DNA of 64,000 bases from Lewinella sp. IMCC34183 (GCF_003390915.1 NZ_QMEM01000012.1:45483-109482); one strand, 5' to 3'. Positions 1 to 9,441 are shown, numbered from the stretch's first letter. The notes: generated by a model not told the origin, from the sequence alone. A program made the numbers and translations.

Positions 1-2
1 CC

Positions 3-1910
3 CTGGCCGAGCCCCTGTTCGCCACCTACGGACGCGAGGCCGATGCGACCGTGGGGCAGCACTATGCGCAGAGTGCCGCCTTTGCCGCCGGCCAGCGGAA
101 CCAGGATGCCGGATTCGCCGTCGACCGGCTTGCCGTGAACAGCGTGGCGCCGGACTTCGGCCCGTCGGTGCCCCAGCCGGGGCGGCTCGTCTTCAACTCC
201 TCGCGGGCTGACGCGGACGTCGTTGGTACCGCCAGCAACCGCCCCTACGTGGCCACCCTGGCCGACGACGGTTCCGCTACGGACCCCGTCGCCGTCAGCT
301 TCAGCTACCGCGTCGAAAACGGTTACGTGGGCCCCGTGTCCTACAGTCCCGACGGACGGACCGTAATTTTCAGCCGCAACAACTTCACCCCCGGCACCCG
401 GATGGTGCCCGAGGCCGGCATCACCCTTAGTTTGCTGATCGCCGACGTGAACTCCGAAGGGCGTTGGACGAATGTCCGCCCGCTGCCGTTCAACGGGAAT
501 ACCTTCAGCAGCGGGTTCGGGACCTTCGGAGCCGACAACGAAACCATCTACTTCTCCAGCGACCGACCCGGCGGATTCGGAGGCTGGGACGTCTACCGCG
601 CCACCTTCGATGGGCAGCGGTGGAGCGAGGTGCCGGAGAACGTCGGCCGAACGGTCAATTCCCAGGGCCACGAGATCACTCCCTACTTCGACGGCAACAG
701 CCTCTTCTTCAGCAGCAACTGGCACCCCGGCCTCGGCGGCTACGACGTGTTCCGCGCCGAACTGGAAGGCCTGCGCCCGGTAAATCTCTACCACATGGGC
801 GCGGCGGTGAACAGCAGCCGCGACGACTTCGGCTTCGTCTACGACCCGGCCAGCCAGACGGGCTACGTAACCAGCAACCGCCCCACGGGCCGTCCTACCC
901 AGGAAGACATCTACTACGTACGACCGAAGGCCGGGGCGCCCGCTCCCACGGTCGCGGGCGAAGGGGCGGGGGGGCTGGCCCCGGAGGCTTCGGTGCCGGC
1001 CGGCGTTTCCGGCAACGATCCCGTACCCTTCGGGGCCGTACGCGGTTACGTAGCCACGGTGGAAGGCAACCGGCCTGTGGAAGGAGCGACGGTGCGCATC
1101 ACCAACCGGACCACCGGCGGCACGGCCAACGCCCGGACCGACGTGAACGGGGCCTACTACGCCAGCCTGGAACCCTACACTACCTATGACATTGCGGTGA
1201 ACGCCGACGGATTCGAGCCGGTCACCTTCCCGATCACCAGCGACGGAGGCACCAAGCAGGATCTGCTGGGCAGCATCCGCCTGTTGCCGGCTGCCCCCGC
1301 TCCGGAGCCGGCCGCAGAGGAAAGCGAGTCGCCGACTACCTACGACCGACCGGTGACGGTCGATGCCCGGGCTCCGGAGGGTGGCTTCGCCCTGCAGATC
1401 GCCAGTCTGGCCGCTGCGCCGCCGCCCGAGCGCTTTGCCGCCCTCGCGCCGCTGGGGACGGTGTATACCGTCGAGGAGGGGGGACGGACCAAGGTGCGCC
1501 TGGGCGGTTTCGCCACCCGCGCCCAGGCGGAGGCCATCATCAGCAACGTCACGAACCTGGGTTTCCCCGGAAGCTTCCCCGTCGCAGAATCCGGAGAGGC
1601 CCGCGACCCCATCGTTGCCAGTGAGGCGCCGGTACCCGCCCCGGCCCCAACGGTAGCCGACGCCACCCCCGCCCGGTCGCCCTACCGCGTACAGCTCGGG
1701 GCCTTCGGCAAACCAGAAAATTTTGATCGCGCCCGAGCGGCGACCCTCGGAGCGCTCAACACCGAAATGCGCGGGGCGCTCACCGTATTCTTTATCGAAG
1801 GATTACCGACCGCCGAGGCTGCCACCGAGGTAAGGGAGCGCGCCCTGAGCATGGGGTACGCGGGAGCGTACATCCTGGAACTCACCGAAAACGGATACCG
1901 TAAGCCATGA
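3..1910 (+). CDS. PD40 / CarboxypepD_reg / SPOR envelope protein, 5' truncated
   Basis: The frame is open to the left edge, so the true start lies outside the window. At least 635 residues are visible. Several PD40 (WD40-like) blades occur, each with a FSS(D/N)-x-GG-x-D-V/I-Y signature, at about codons 170-290 counted from the ATG at 51. A carboxypeptidase-regulatory-like beta sandwich follows (about 325-405), then two SPOR-like modules (about 440-510 and 545-619) containing ALQIASL and RVQLGAF strands. The architecture recalls the PorE/SprE and OmpA-associated proteins of Bacteroidota, but two SPOR modules stand where an OmpA domain would be expected. An extracytoplasmic, peptidoglycan-associated role is inferred. 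It overlaps the next gene by four bases (ATGA), so the two are probably co-transcribed. Confidence 0.8.
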   Translation: MAEPLFATYGREADATVGQHYAQSAAFAAGQRNQDAGFAVDRLAVNSVAPDFGPSVPQPGRLVFNSSRADADVVGTASNRPYVATLADDGSATDPVAVSFSYRVENGYVGPVSYSPDGRTVIFSRNNFTPGTRMVPEAGITLSLLIADVNSEGRWTNVRPLPFNGNTFSSGFGTFGADNETIYFSSDRPGGFGGWDVYRATFDGQRWSEVPENVGRTVNSQGHEITPYFDGNSLFFSSNWHPGLGGYDVFRAELEGLRPVNLYHMGAAVNSSRDDFGFVYDPASQTGYVTSNRPTGRPTQEDIYYVRPKAGAPAPTVAGEGAGGLAPEASVPAGVSGNDPVPFGAVRGYVATVEGNRPVEGATVRITNRTTGGTANARTDVNGAYYASLEPYTTYDIAVNADGFEPVTFPITSDGGTKQDLLGSIRLLPAAPAPEPAAEESESPTTYDRPVTVDARAPEGGFALQIASLAAAPPPERFAALAPLGTVYTVEEGGRTKVRLGGFATRAQAEAIISNVTNLGFPGSFPVAESGEARDPIVASEAPVPAPAPTVADATPARSPYRVQLGAFGKPENFDRARAATLGALNTEMRGALTVFFIEGLPTAEAATEVRERALSMGYAGAYILELTENGYRKP

Positions 1911-2818
1911 TGCACTCACGGATAATCAGTGCCCCATGCGCGCTGCTCTTTGTACTGCTGCTGGGCGCTTCGCTAGCGGCCCAGGACCGGGTGTACCCCG
2001 TGTACACCGGACCGGTACCCTGCCTGGGGGATGCGCCCACCACCTCCCGAAGCGACAGCCTGATCGGGCGGGTAGTGACCAATGTCCGCACCCCGGAACT
2101 GCACTACTACGCACCGATCACCCGCGCCGCCGTGCCAACTACCGTCGTCGTGATCCCGGGGGGCGGATACACCATCGAGGCCTGGGACCTGGAGGGTACC
2201 GACATCGCCCGCTTTCTCGCCGCGGAGGGCTACCACGCTTTCGTATTAAGCCACCGACTACCGGCGACATTGTCCGGGGACTGTCGTTCCGAAACCGCGC
2301 TCGGCGACGCCCAGGAAGCCATGCTGCGCGTGCGGCAACTGGCGGACTCGCTCGGTTTCCCGGAGGACCGGGTCGGCATCATGGGGTTCTCCGCCGGGGG
2401 GCACCTGGCGGGCAGTGCCTCGGTCCACGCCGTAGAGCGGGACCGGCAGCGTAGTCGGCCCGACTTCAGCGTGCTGGTCTACCCTGTAACGCTGATGGGA
2501 ACCGATCGCTCCGGACACCGGGGCAGCCAGGGCACCCTCCTGGGGTCAACCCCGAGCGCTCGCCAGCTGGAGTACTCCAACCTGCCGGCACAGGTGGATT
2601 CCCTGACGCCCCCCACTATACTCTTCCACGCATCCGACGATACGGCCGTAGCCCCGGCCAACGCGCTCGAGTACTACGCGGCGCTCATAGCGCACGGGGT
2701 ACCCGCCGATCTGCGCATCTACGCCACCGGTGGTCACGGCTTCGGCTCCGCGCGGGAGCGCACCGGGCCGGTAAGCGGCTGGCTCGACGAACTCATCACC
2801 TGGCTCAACGCCCGTTAG
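1907..2818 (+). CDS. secreted alpha/beta hydrolase (acetylesterase-like)
   Basis: A 303-residue protein that starts with a clear signal peptide ending near LAAQ (residue 26). The hydrolase core shows an HGGG-like oxyanion strand (VVIPGGGY, about 81-88), the nucleophile elbow GFSAGGH with Ser162, an Asp in HASDDT and a catalytic His in GGHGFG near the C-terminus. This is the BD-FAE/Axe-type carbohydrate esterase fold, which removes acetyl or acyl groups from polysaccharides or small esters; the substrate is not known. The ATG overlaps the stop of the PD40/SPOR gene, and the next gene starts two bases after the stop, so it sits mid-operon. Confidence 0.85.
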   Translation: MMHSRIISAPCALLFVLLLGASLAAQDRVYPVYTGPVPCLGDAPTTSRSDSLIGRVVTNVRTPELHYYAPITRAAVPTTVVVIPGGGYTIEAWDLEGTDIARFLAAEGYHAFVLSHRLPATLSGDCRSETALGDAQEAMLRVRQLADSLGFPEDRVGIMGFSAGGHLAGSASVHAVERDRQRSRPDFSVLVYPVTLMGTDRSGHRGSQGTLLGSTPSARQLEYSNLPAQVDSLTPPTILFHASDDTAVAPANALEYYAALIAHGVPADLRIYATGGHGFGSARERTGPVSGWLDELITWLNAR

Positions 2819-2820
2819 AC

Positions 2821-3789
2821 ATGATAGAACTCCCCCCGCTGACGGCAGCCCCCAACCAGGCCGAACTCCTGGTTACCCACGAGGCCATTCATCCCTTCGT
2901 GCACCGCACCCCGGTGATGACCAATACCAGCATCGATGAGCGGACCGGCGCGCGGTTGTTTTTCAAGTGCGAAAATTTTCAGCGCATCGGCGCTTTCAAG
3001 ATGCGGGGTGGTGCTTCGGCCGCCCTGCGCTTTACGCCGGAACAGCGGCAGCGCGGACTGGCCACCCACAGCAGCGGCAATCACGCGCAGGCGGTTGCGA
3101 AGGCCGCGCAGGTGCTCGGGGTGCCGGCCTACATCGTGATGCCGCACGACGCGCCCCGCGTCAAGGTGGCCGCCGTGGAGGGCTACGGGGCTACCGTTAC
3201 TTACTGCAACAACACTCCCCGCGAGCGGCAGGCGACACTGGACGAGGTCGTGGGGCGCACCGGGGCGGCGTTCATTCACCCCTTCGACGATTACGGGGTG
3301 ATCGCCGGGCAGGCCACGGCGGCCATGGAACTGATTGAGGACGTCGATAAGGTCCTTGACCTGATCGTCACGCCCGTGGGCGGCGGCGGATTGTTGGCGG
3401 GGACCGCCCTGGCTGCCCGCTACTTCAGCGTGCGTGCGGAGGTGATCGGGGCGGAGCCCGCGGCTGTGGACGACGCCCACCGCAGCTTCCGCAGCGGGCG
3501 CATCGAGGAAAACGAGACAAACGTGACCGTGGCCGACGGCCTGCGGACCAACCTCGGGGAACGTACGTTTCCCATCATCCGGGATTACGTGAAGGAGATC
3601 CTGCTGGTCGAAGAAGACGAAATCATCGCGGCCATGCGCCTCATCTGGGAACGGATGAAGATCATCGTGGAGCCCAGCTGCGCCGTGCCCCTGGCCGTCG
3701 TGCTGCGCTACCCCGACGTATTTGCCGGCCGCCGGGTGGGCATCATCCTTACGGGAGGCAACGTCGACGTCGACCGGCTACCTTTCTGA
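2821..3789 (+). CDS. threonine/serine dehydratase family PLP enzyme
   Basis: A 322-residue fold-type II PLP enzyme. The Schiff-base lysine is Lys60 in GAFKMRG, the substrate-carboxylate loop is SSGNHAQA, and the phosphate-binding glycine loop is PVGGGGL. It lacks the C-terminal ACT regulatory domain of biosynthetic IlvA, and its length matches short catabolic threonine dehydratases and serine racemases. The reaction is probably deamination of L-Thr or L-Ser to the 2-oxo acid plus ammonia; serine racemase activity cannot be excluded by eye. It starts two bases after the esterase stop, suggesting a shared transcript, although no functional link is obvious. Confidence 0.88.
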   Translation: MIELPPLTAAPNQAELLVTHEAIHPFVHRTPVMTNTSIDERTGARLFFKCENFQRIGAFKMRGGASAALRFTPEQRQRGLATHSSGNHAQAVAKAAQVLGVPAYIVMPHDAPRVKVAAVEGYGATVTYCNNTPRERQATLDEVVGRTGAAFIHPFDDYGVIAGQATAAMELIEDVDKVLDLIVTPVGGGGLLAGTALAARYFSVRAEVIGAEPAAVDDAHRSFRSGRIEENETNVTVADGLRTNLGERTFPIIRDYVKEILLVEEDEIIAAMRLIWERMKIIVEPSCAVPLAVVLRYPDVFAGRRVGIILTGGNVDVDRLPF

Positions 3790-3847
3790 CCGTCCGGCGC
3801 AGAACCCCGCCGCCGCGGCAGTTGTATCCTAAAAAACTTTTCGCTCC

Positions 3848-4369
3848 ATGGCCTCCGCCCTCAAGAACCTCAGCACCTACGACGAAACCAACCTGCCCGA
3901 TGCTTCCAAGCTTTCCTTCGGCATCGTGGTAGCCGACTGGAACGCCGACATCACCCACGCCCTCTACCAGGGCTGCTTTGATACCCTGCTGAAGCACGGT
4001 GCCCCGGAAGCCCGCATCTTTACGGTACAGGTGCCCGGAGCCTTCGAGCTGCCCGCCGGAGCGCGCATTCTGGCCTCCCGGGAGAAACTCGACGCGGTGA
4101 TCTGCCTGGGTTGCGTGATCAAGGGGGAAACCAAGCACGACGAGTACATCAACAACGCCGTCAGCCAGGGCCTGGTCAACCTGAGCATCACCACGGGCCG
4201 CCCCTTCATCTACGGCGTCCTCACCCCCAACGACCACCAGCAGGCCCTGGACCGGGCGGGCGGCCGTCACGGCAACAAGGGGGTGGAAGCGGCGGTGACG
4301 GCGATCCGCATGGGGGCCCTGCATGCTGATCAGGATATTGGGCGTAAGGCTATCGGGTTTCGGTTTTAG
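3848..4369 (+). CDS. ribH: 6,7-dimethyl-8-ribityllumazine synthase
   Basis: A 173-residue protein matching lumazine synthase, the penultimate step of riboflavin synthesis (condensation of the ribityl-aminopyrimidine with 3,4-dihydroxy-2-butanone 4-phosphate). Diagnostic stretches are VPGAFELP, the substrate loop CLGCVIKGETKHDEYI, the phosphate-binding GVLTPND, and the closing AGGRHGNKG. Residues 1-20 are a short extension. No other rib gene is nearby, and no FMN riboswitch could be recognised in the 58-base upstream gap. The gene is followed by a tandem hairpin repeat and the convergent xseA gene. Confidence 0.96.
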   Translation: MASALKNLSTYDETNLPDASKLSFGIVVADWNADITHALYQGCFDTLLKHGAPEARIFTVQVPGAFELPAGARILASREKLDAVICLGCVIKGETKHDEYINNAVSQGLVNLSITTGRPFIYGVLTPNDHQQALDRAGGRHGNKGVEAAVTAIRMGALHADQDIGRKAIGFRF

Positions 4370-4397
4370 GGGTATATCCTGTATTTGGCTGGCCTGC

Positions 4398-4474
4398 GCT
4401 GCCGGAGGCAGCCTTGTGCTTTCGCTGCCGGAGGCAGCGTTCTACTTTCGGTGCCGGAGCCGCCTTGTGCGGTC
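4398..4474. repeat. three tandem 26-bp hairpin units
   Basis: Three consecutive units start at 4398, 4424 and 4450. Units 1 and 2 each open with the perfect stem-loop GCTGCCGGAGGCAGC and end in CTTTC after a variable middle. Unit 3 is a decayed, 25-base version whose last bases enter the xseA stop codon. The array lies in the gap between the convergent ribH and xseA genes, so it may serve as a bidirectional terminator or be a small expanded palindromic repeat. Confidence 0.7.
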
Positions 4475-5702
4475 AGTCGGGCTTCTGCAGGCGGGTGGTT
4501 CCGTCGCGCAGGCGTACGTCTACCCGTCCGGCGGCGAGTTGCTCCGGGGAGGTCACCAGTTTTCCGTCCTGACTCACCAGCGCGTACCCACGTGCCAGGG
4601 TAGTTTCGGGGCGTAACGCCCGTAGGAGGGCGGCCTGCTGGTCTAGTCGCAGGTTCGCGCCGGCCAGTGCGGCGCGTGTCAGGTATGCCAGTTCGCGGGA
4701 TTGCGCGGCGGCGCGCTGGTGCCGGGCTTCCAGGGTGGTAAGTGCCGTCTGGCTGATGCGCTCGGCGGTTCGTTCCAGGTTCTGGCCTTCCCCGTGCACG
4801 CTGGCGGTTGCCGCGGTGGCAATTTGGCGACCGAGGTGGAGCAGCCTTCCCTCTGCCTGCAGCAGCCGGTCCACCAGGAAAGCCGCCACGGCGGTGGGTG
4901 TTTTGAGACTACGGTGCACGACGCGGTCAAGTACCGTCGCGTCGACCTCGTGACCGATACCGGCGAGCACGGGCAGGGGGGCGTCCGCTACGGCGCGGCA
5001 CAGGGCTTCGTCGTCGAAGGCGGCGAGATCGGTCTTGCCACCGCCCCCGCGTACAATCACGATGAGGTCGTACTCCGACCGGCGCCGGGCGATCTGCCGG
5101 AGGCGGGTTGTCACCTCTTCGGTGGTCTGGGCCCCCTGCATGGCGGCGGAGTAAAGGTCGCAGTGGAACGCGTAGCCGTAGTCGTTCTCGGTAAGCTGGC
5201 GGCGGAAGTCCGAAAGGCCGGCAGCCGTATCCGAGCTGATGATCGCCAGGCGCTGCGGGACGGCGGGCAGGGGCAGGGTAGCGTTGCGGTCCAGGATGCC
5301 TGCCCTGGCGAGGGCTTCGAAGGTAGCCTGCCGGCGGCGTTCCAGGGCCCCCAGGGTGTGCTCGGCGTCGATGTCCTCCACGACCAGCTTCAGGCCGAAC
5401 CGTTCGTGGAAGGAGGTACTCACCCGCAGGCGTACCGACATCCCCTCGCGTAGCAGGCCGTCGATCAGCCGGCTTCCGTGCGCCTTGCGAATACGCTGCA
5501 GGCTGCCGGACCATACCACCGCATCCAGCTGGGCGACGATCTCGTCATCCGCCTCCGCCTTTTCCACCAGCGTCAGCCAGGTATGGCCGCGGGATACACT
5601 TACTTGAACCAGCTCGGCCGTTACCCAGACGGGCTCGGGCAGGTTAAGGGCAAAAACGCGGCGAATGAAAGTCGTCAGTTCGGAAAGGGCCAGGGTATCC
5701 AT
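4473..5702 (-). CDS. xseA: exodeoxyribonuclease VII large subunit
   Basis: A 409-residue XseA homologue, somewhat shorter than the usual 440-460. The N-terminal OB-fold (about 1-100) binds single-stranded DNA. The catalytic core holds the family motifs IISSDTAAGLSDF, VRGGGGKTDLAAFDDE and PVLAGIGHEVDATVLD, followed by a helical region and a short C-terminal beta segment with TLARGYALVS. With XseB it degrades single-stranded DNA in both directions during repair. No xseB candidate is adjacent; the small subunit must be encoded elsewhere. Start is the ATG at 5702; a TACCTTGT box lies a few bases upstream on the minus strand. Confidence 0.95.
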   Translation of the reverse strand: MDTLALSELTTFIRRVFALNLPEPVWVTAELVQVSVSRGHTWLTLVEKAEADDEIVAQLDAVVWSGSLQRIRKAHGSRLIDGLLREGMSVRLRVSTSFHERFGLKLVVEDIDAEHTLGALERRRQATFEALARAGILDRNATLPLPAVPQRLAIISSDTAAGLSDFRRQLTENDYGYAFHCDLYSAAMQGAQTTEEVTTRLRQIARRRSEYDLIVIVRGGGGKTDLAAFDDEALCRAVADAPLPVLAGIGHEVDATVLDRVVHRSLKTPTAVAAFLVDRLLQAEGRLLHLGRQIATAATASVHGEGQNLERTAERISQTALTTLEARHQRAAAQSRELAYLTRAALAGANLRLDQQAALLRALRPETTLARGYALVSQDGKLVTSPEQLAAGRVDVRLRDGTTRLQKPD

Positions 5703-5794
5703 TAAGGCACAAGGTAAATTGCCAGTCGCCGTTAGTGCTATCGGGTACCGGACGAATACCAGCCGTCTGGCAAACCCCTAAACGCAATACGCTC

Positions 5795-6736
5795 ATGAAA
5801 ACCTTGCTGTTCCTGCTGCTATCGCTCGGTGTAGTTTCCGGTAGTACCCTTCAAGCCCAGAAATCGGCTCGCCGCTTCGCCGGCCGCTACGAAGCGGACT
5901 TCGGACCCGGAGAGTCCGAACGCTGGACGGCCTACCAGTGGGTAGTCACTAAAACCTCGGAGGGTGAATTTATCCGACGGTTTTACTTCCCGGAGACGAA
6001 GCAACTGATTTCCGAAACCAGGTATTCCCACAAGAAGCTGCGCCCCAGCGACCGGGACGGACTCTCCCGCTCCTGGTACGACGACGGGGTACCCAGACAC
6101 GTAACTACGTACCGCGACGGAAAGCAGGAAGGAGAAAGCCTCAGTTATCACCCGAACGGGGAACTTTTTTCGCGCGGCGCCTACGCGAACGACAAAAAGG
6201 TGGAGGTATGGGAATACTACGACTGGAAAGGCCGGGTTTCTCGCCGTACGCACTATGTCGACGGCCTTCGGCAGGGGCCGGATATGCACTATGATTCCCT
6301 GGGCACAGTGACAAATACGGTCATGTACACAGCCGATGAAGCCGTGAGTGGTGACGAGGTCAGGACGGCTCCCGGTCGAGACGGTTCCCTGGTAGTAGTA
6401 GAGGAAATGCCCCTGTTTCCGGGCTGCGAACGGCTGACAGACTATGCGGCGCAAAAGAAGTGTGCGGACCGGGCCATGCTGGAGTTCATTTACCGGACCG
6501 TCCGGTACCCCGACCGTGCCCGGCGCTACGGGGTACAGGGCATGGCCGTGGTGAGCTTCATCATCGAAACCGACGGCCGGGTTACCGGTATCACCCCGCT
6601 CATGGGGCTAAATGAGGACATCCGCCGGGAGATCGTACGCATCGTGGAACTGATGCCGCGGTGGCACCCGGGCCGGGTAGACGGGCAGGCCGTGCGCGTA
6701 CAGTTTAACCTACCGGTCAAGTTCGAGCTAGAGTGA
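5795..6736 (+). CDS. MORN-repeat protein with TonB C-terminal domain
   Basis: Starting at the ATG at 5795 gives a 313-residue protein with a clean signal peptide (MKTLLFLL...LQAQ); the in-frame upstream extension has no signal character. Residues about 70-190 hold several YwqK/MORN-variant repeats of the form G-x-x-x-x-Y-x-x-G (for example DGKQEGESLSYHPNGE). The last 90 residues form a TonB C-terminal domain, with YPDRARRYGVQG and a closing VQFNLPVKF strand. Unlike canonical TonB there is no N-terminal anchor helix or Pro-rich spacer, so it is probably a periplasmic or surface protein that borrows the TonB fold. It converges on the metallopeptidase gene with a 9-base overlap. Confidence 0.8.
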   Translation: MKTLLFLLLSLGVVSGSTLQAQKSARRFAGRYEADFGPGESERWTAYQWVVTKTSEGEFIRRFYFPETKQLISETRYSHKKLRPSDRDGLSRSWYDDGVPRHVTTYRDGKQEGESLSYHPNGELFSRGAYANDKKVEVWEYYDWKGRVSRRTHYVDGLRQGPDMHYDSLGTVTNTVMYTADEAVSGDEVRTAPGRDGSLVVVEEMPLFPGCERLTDYAAQKKCADRAMLEFIYRTVRYPDRARRYGVQGMAVVSFIIETDGRVTGITPLMGLNEDIRREIVRIVELMPRWHPGRVDGQAVRVQFNLPVKFELE

Positions 6737-7792
6737 GGAGGGGGCGTTGCGCACGACCTCGTGCACGTACCTGAGTTTTTCCCGCACCGAAGCGTTGATC
6801 ACGAAGGGGTAGAGGTCGGGGCGGCCCATCCCGCGGTTCAGGCTGTTGATCGCGAAGGTAAGGGGGACGCAGGCCTTTAGGATTCGTTCCATGTCCGGTT
6901 CCTGGTAGGGGTCGAAGTCCGCGGTGACGTTCATCATCAGGTCCGGCGTGGTCGGGGGATCGACGCGCATGCCGAAGGCGTGAGCCGTTTCCAGCATATC
7001 CATCAGGTGGAGGTAGTGGGCCCAGGTTTCGGCCCAGTCCTCCCAGGGGTGCATGGTGGCGTACTCGCTGATGTAGTGCTGCTGCCAATCGGCCGGCGGG
7101 CCGTTCTGGTAGTGCTTTTTCAGCGCTTCGCCGTAGTCGGCACGGTCGTCCCCGAAAATGCGGCGGAATTCCGCCAGCCGGTTGGCATCCGGCTCGACGA
7201 TCACGTCCCAGTAGTAATGTCCTACTTCGTGGCGGAAGTGGCCGATGAGAGTCCGGTACTTCTCGTGCAGTTGTATGCGGGTGGCTTCGCGCTTCACGGG
7301 GTCAGCCTCCTTGACGTTCAAGGTGATCAGTCCCTCGTCGTGGCCGGTCATGACCTGCCCGCTCTCCTGGGTGTCGGCGAGAAAATCGAAGGCCAGCCCG
7401 CGGTCGGGAGCGCTCATCTTGTCCTGCACCGGTAGGCCGAGGCGATTCAGCGCGTAGACGAGGCGGTGCTTGGCGAGTTCGAGTTGCTGCCACTCTTCCA
7501 GTTTCTCCGGATCGCTGAGGTCGGGGACGGTCCGGTTGAGGTCGCAGGCATCGCACAGGCCGGTTTCGTCGGATTGCGGGATGAGCCAGTTGCAGGCCGC
7601 ATGCTGGTGGTTATCGCAGTAGATGTAGGGTACGCTGTTGTCCGGACCGCACATCCAGGGGCCATCACCGGGAGCAAGGGCAACCATGCGATCGGTGGGG
7701 GCGTCGTACCCCAGGTAACTGGAGCAGTTGCCACAGACCACGTTTTCGAAGTAGACCGGATAATTGCAGTGTGTGCAGTGGTAGATTTTCAT
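6728..7792 (-). CDS. zinc-ribbon putative zinc metallopeptidase
   Basis: A 354-residue protein from the ATG at 7792; the frame stays open far upstream, but that part lies antisense to rlmF and is not coding. An N-terminal zinc ribbon with many Cys pairs (CTHC, CGNC, then C48, C59 and CDAC at 80-83) precedes a metallopeptidase domain with HEVGH at 188-192 and a downstream Glu/Asp-rich helix. This matches the DUF2248/Peptidase_Mx family of putative zinc-binding peptidases found widely in bacteria. Substrate unknown; cytoplasmic, since no signal peptide is visible. It is divergent from rlmF across 108 bases. Confidence 0.85.
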   Translation of the reverse strand: MKIYHCTHCNYPVYFENVVCGNCSSYLGYDAPTDRMVALAPGDGPWMCGPDNSVPYIYCDNHQHAACNWLIPQSDETGLCDACDLNRTVPDLSDPEKLEEWQQLELAKHRLVYALNRLGLPVQDKMSAPDRGLAFDFLADTQESGQVMTGHDEGLITLNVKEADPVKREATRIQLHEKYRTLIGHFRHEVGHYYWDVIVEPDANRLAEFRRIFGDDRADYGEALKKHYQNGPPADWQQHYISEYATMHPWEDWAETWAHYLHLMDMLETAHAFGMRVDPPTTPDLMMNVTADFDPYQEPDMERILKACVPLTFAINSLNRGMGRPDLYPFVINASVREKLRYVHEVVRNAPSSL

Positions 7793-7821
7793 AGGGGGCG
7801 TAAGTAGCGGTAATAACAGCG

Positions 7822-7833
7822 CCGTACGTACGG
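7822..7833. promoter_or_regulatory. 12-bp perfect palindrome between divergent genes
   Basis: CCGTACGTACGG reads the same on both strands and lies in the 108-base divergent gap between the metallopeptidase and rlmF. It could be an operator for a dimeric regulator, but a chance occurrence is possible in such GC-rich DNA. Confidence 0.25.
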
Positions 7834-7855
7834 TGTTCCACCGGGCGGAGGTAAT

Positions 7856-7884
7856 ATTGGGGCGGGGGGTCCGGGCTATCTTCA
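7856..7884 (+). promoter_or_regulatory. possible Bacteroidota promoter of rlmF
   Basis: ATTG at 7856-7859 and TATCTTCA at 7877-7884, separated by 17 bases, resemble the -33 TTTG and -7 TAnnTTTG boxes with two mismatches in the -7 box. The rlmF ATG follows 16 bases later. Confidence 0.3.
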
Positions 7885-7900
7885 CGGCCACTCCCGAATT

Positions 7901-8746
7901 ATGCACCCCCGAAACCGCTACCGCTCCCCCCACGACTTTCCGGCCCTCTGCCGCATTGTGCCCGCCCTGGAAGCCTACCTGATCCAGACGCCGGACGGAA
8001 GGACCTCGCTCGATTTTTCCCGGAGGGAGGCCCTCCTGCACCTCAACCGGGCCCTGTTGCTGCGCGATTACGGCCTGCGCCACTGGGACCTTCCCGACGG
8101 CCACCTCGTACCGCCGCTCCCTGGCCGGCTGGACTACGTGCACGCCGTGGCCGACCTCGTCCCCGACGCCTGTCGGATACTGGACATCGGTACGGGGGCG
8201 AGTCTTATCTATCCTATCCTGGGCGTGCGGGAGTACGGCTGGGAGGTGGTGGGCAGCGAAATCCACCCCCACAGCCTCAGGGTAGCGCGGGCGATCGTCA
8301 CGGCGAATCTGGTGCTCCGGGGGCGTATAGAAGTGCGGGAGCAGCCCCAGCCGGAGCACGTATTTGCCGGCGTGGTGCGCGCGGGGGAACGCTTTTCCGC
8401 GACGCTCTGTAATCCCCCCTTCTTCCCCAGTCGGGAAGCGGCGGTGCGGGCGGGACAAAAGAAATGGTCGAAACTGGGGCGGCAGGACGCCGGATTATCG
8501 TTCGGCGGAGCCGATACCGAACTGTGGACGCCAGGGGGCGAAGTACAGTTTCTGCGGCAGCTGATCGGGGAAAGCCGGGCGGTGGGGGAGCAGGTAGGTT
8601 GGTTCACTACCCTCGTATCGAAAAAGGGCTACCTGGAAACGGCGCGCCACCAGCTCGAACGACTCGAAGCGGTGGAAATACGGGTAGTGCCGCTCGAGCA
8701 GGGCAATAAAAAGAGCCGTATGCTCGCCTGGACGTACCGGCGGTAA
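7901..8746 (+). CDS. rlmF: 23S rRNA (adenine(1618)-N6)-methyltransferase
   Basis: A 281-residue class I SAM-dependent methyltransferase. The SAM-binding motif is LDIGTGASLIYPILG (about 97-111), an acidic strand end is VVGSEIHPHSL, and the catalytic N6-adenine motif NPPFF appears at about 172-176. The N-terminal HPRNRYRS and LDFSR signatures and the C-terminal KSRMLAWTY agree with RlmF (YbiN), which methylates A1618 of 23S rRNA. Length is typical, or slightly short (E. coli about 308). It ends two bases before the convergent yggS stop. Confidence 0.94.
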   Translation: MHPRNRYRSPHDFPALCRIVPALEAYLIQTPDGRTSLDFSRREALLHLNRALLLRDYGLRHWDLPDGHLVPPLPGRLDYVHAVADLVPDACRILDIGTGASLIYPILGVREYGWEVVGSEIHPHSLRVARAIVTANLVLRGRIEVREQPQPEHVFAGVVRAGERFSATLCNPPFFPSREAAVRAGQKKWSKLGRQDAGLSFGGADTELWTPGGEVQFLRQLIGESRAVGEQVGWFTTLVSKKGYLETARHQLERLEAVEIRVVPLEQGNKKSRMLAWTYRR

Positions 8747-8748
8747 CG

Positions 8749-9441
<693 letters not shown>

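Noticed and set aside
3790..3847. An FMN riboswitch upstream of ribH
   Set aside because: The gap is only 58 bases and lacks the conserved RFN-element sequence blocks.
4323..4616. A 97-residue plus-strand frame spanning the tandem hairpins
   Set aside because: It covers the palindromic array and the antisense end of xseA and has no protein-like features.
7793..8458. A 220-residue N-terminal extension of the metallopeptidase frame
   Set aside because: It lies antisense to rlmF and would precede the conserved zinc-ribbon start; the ATG at 7792 fits the family.
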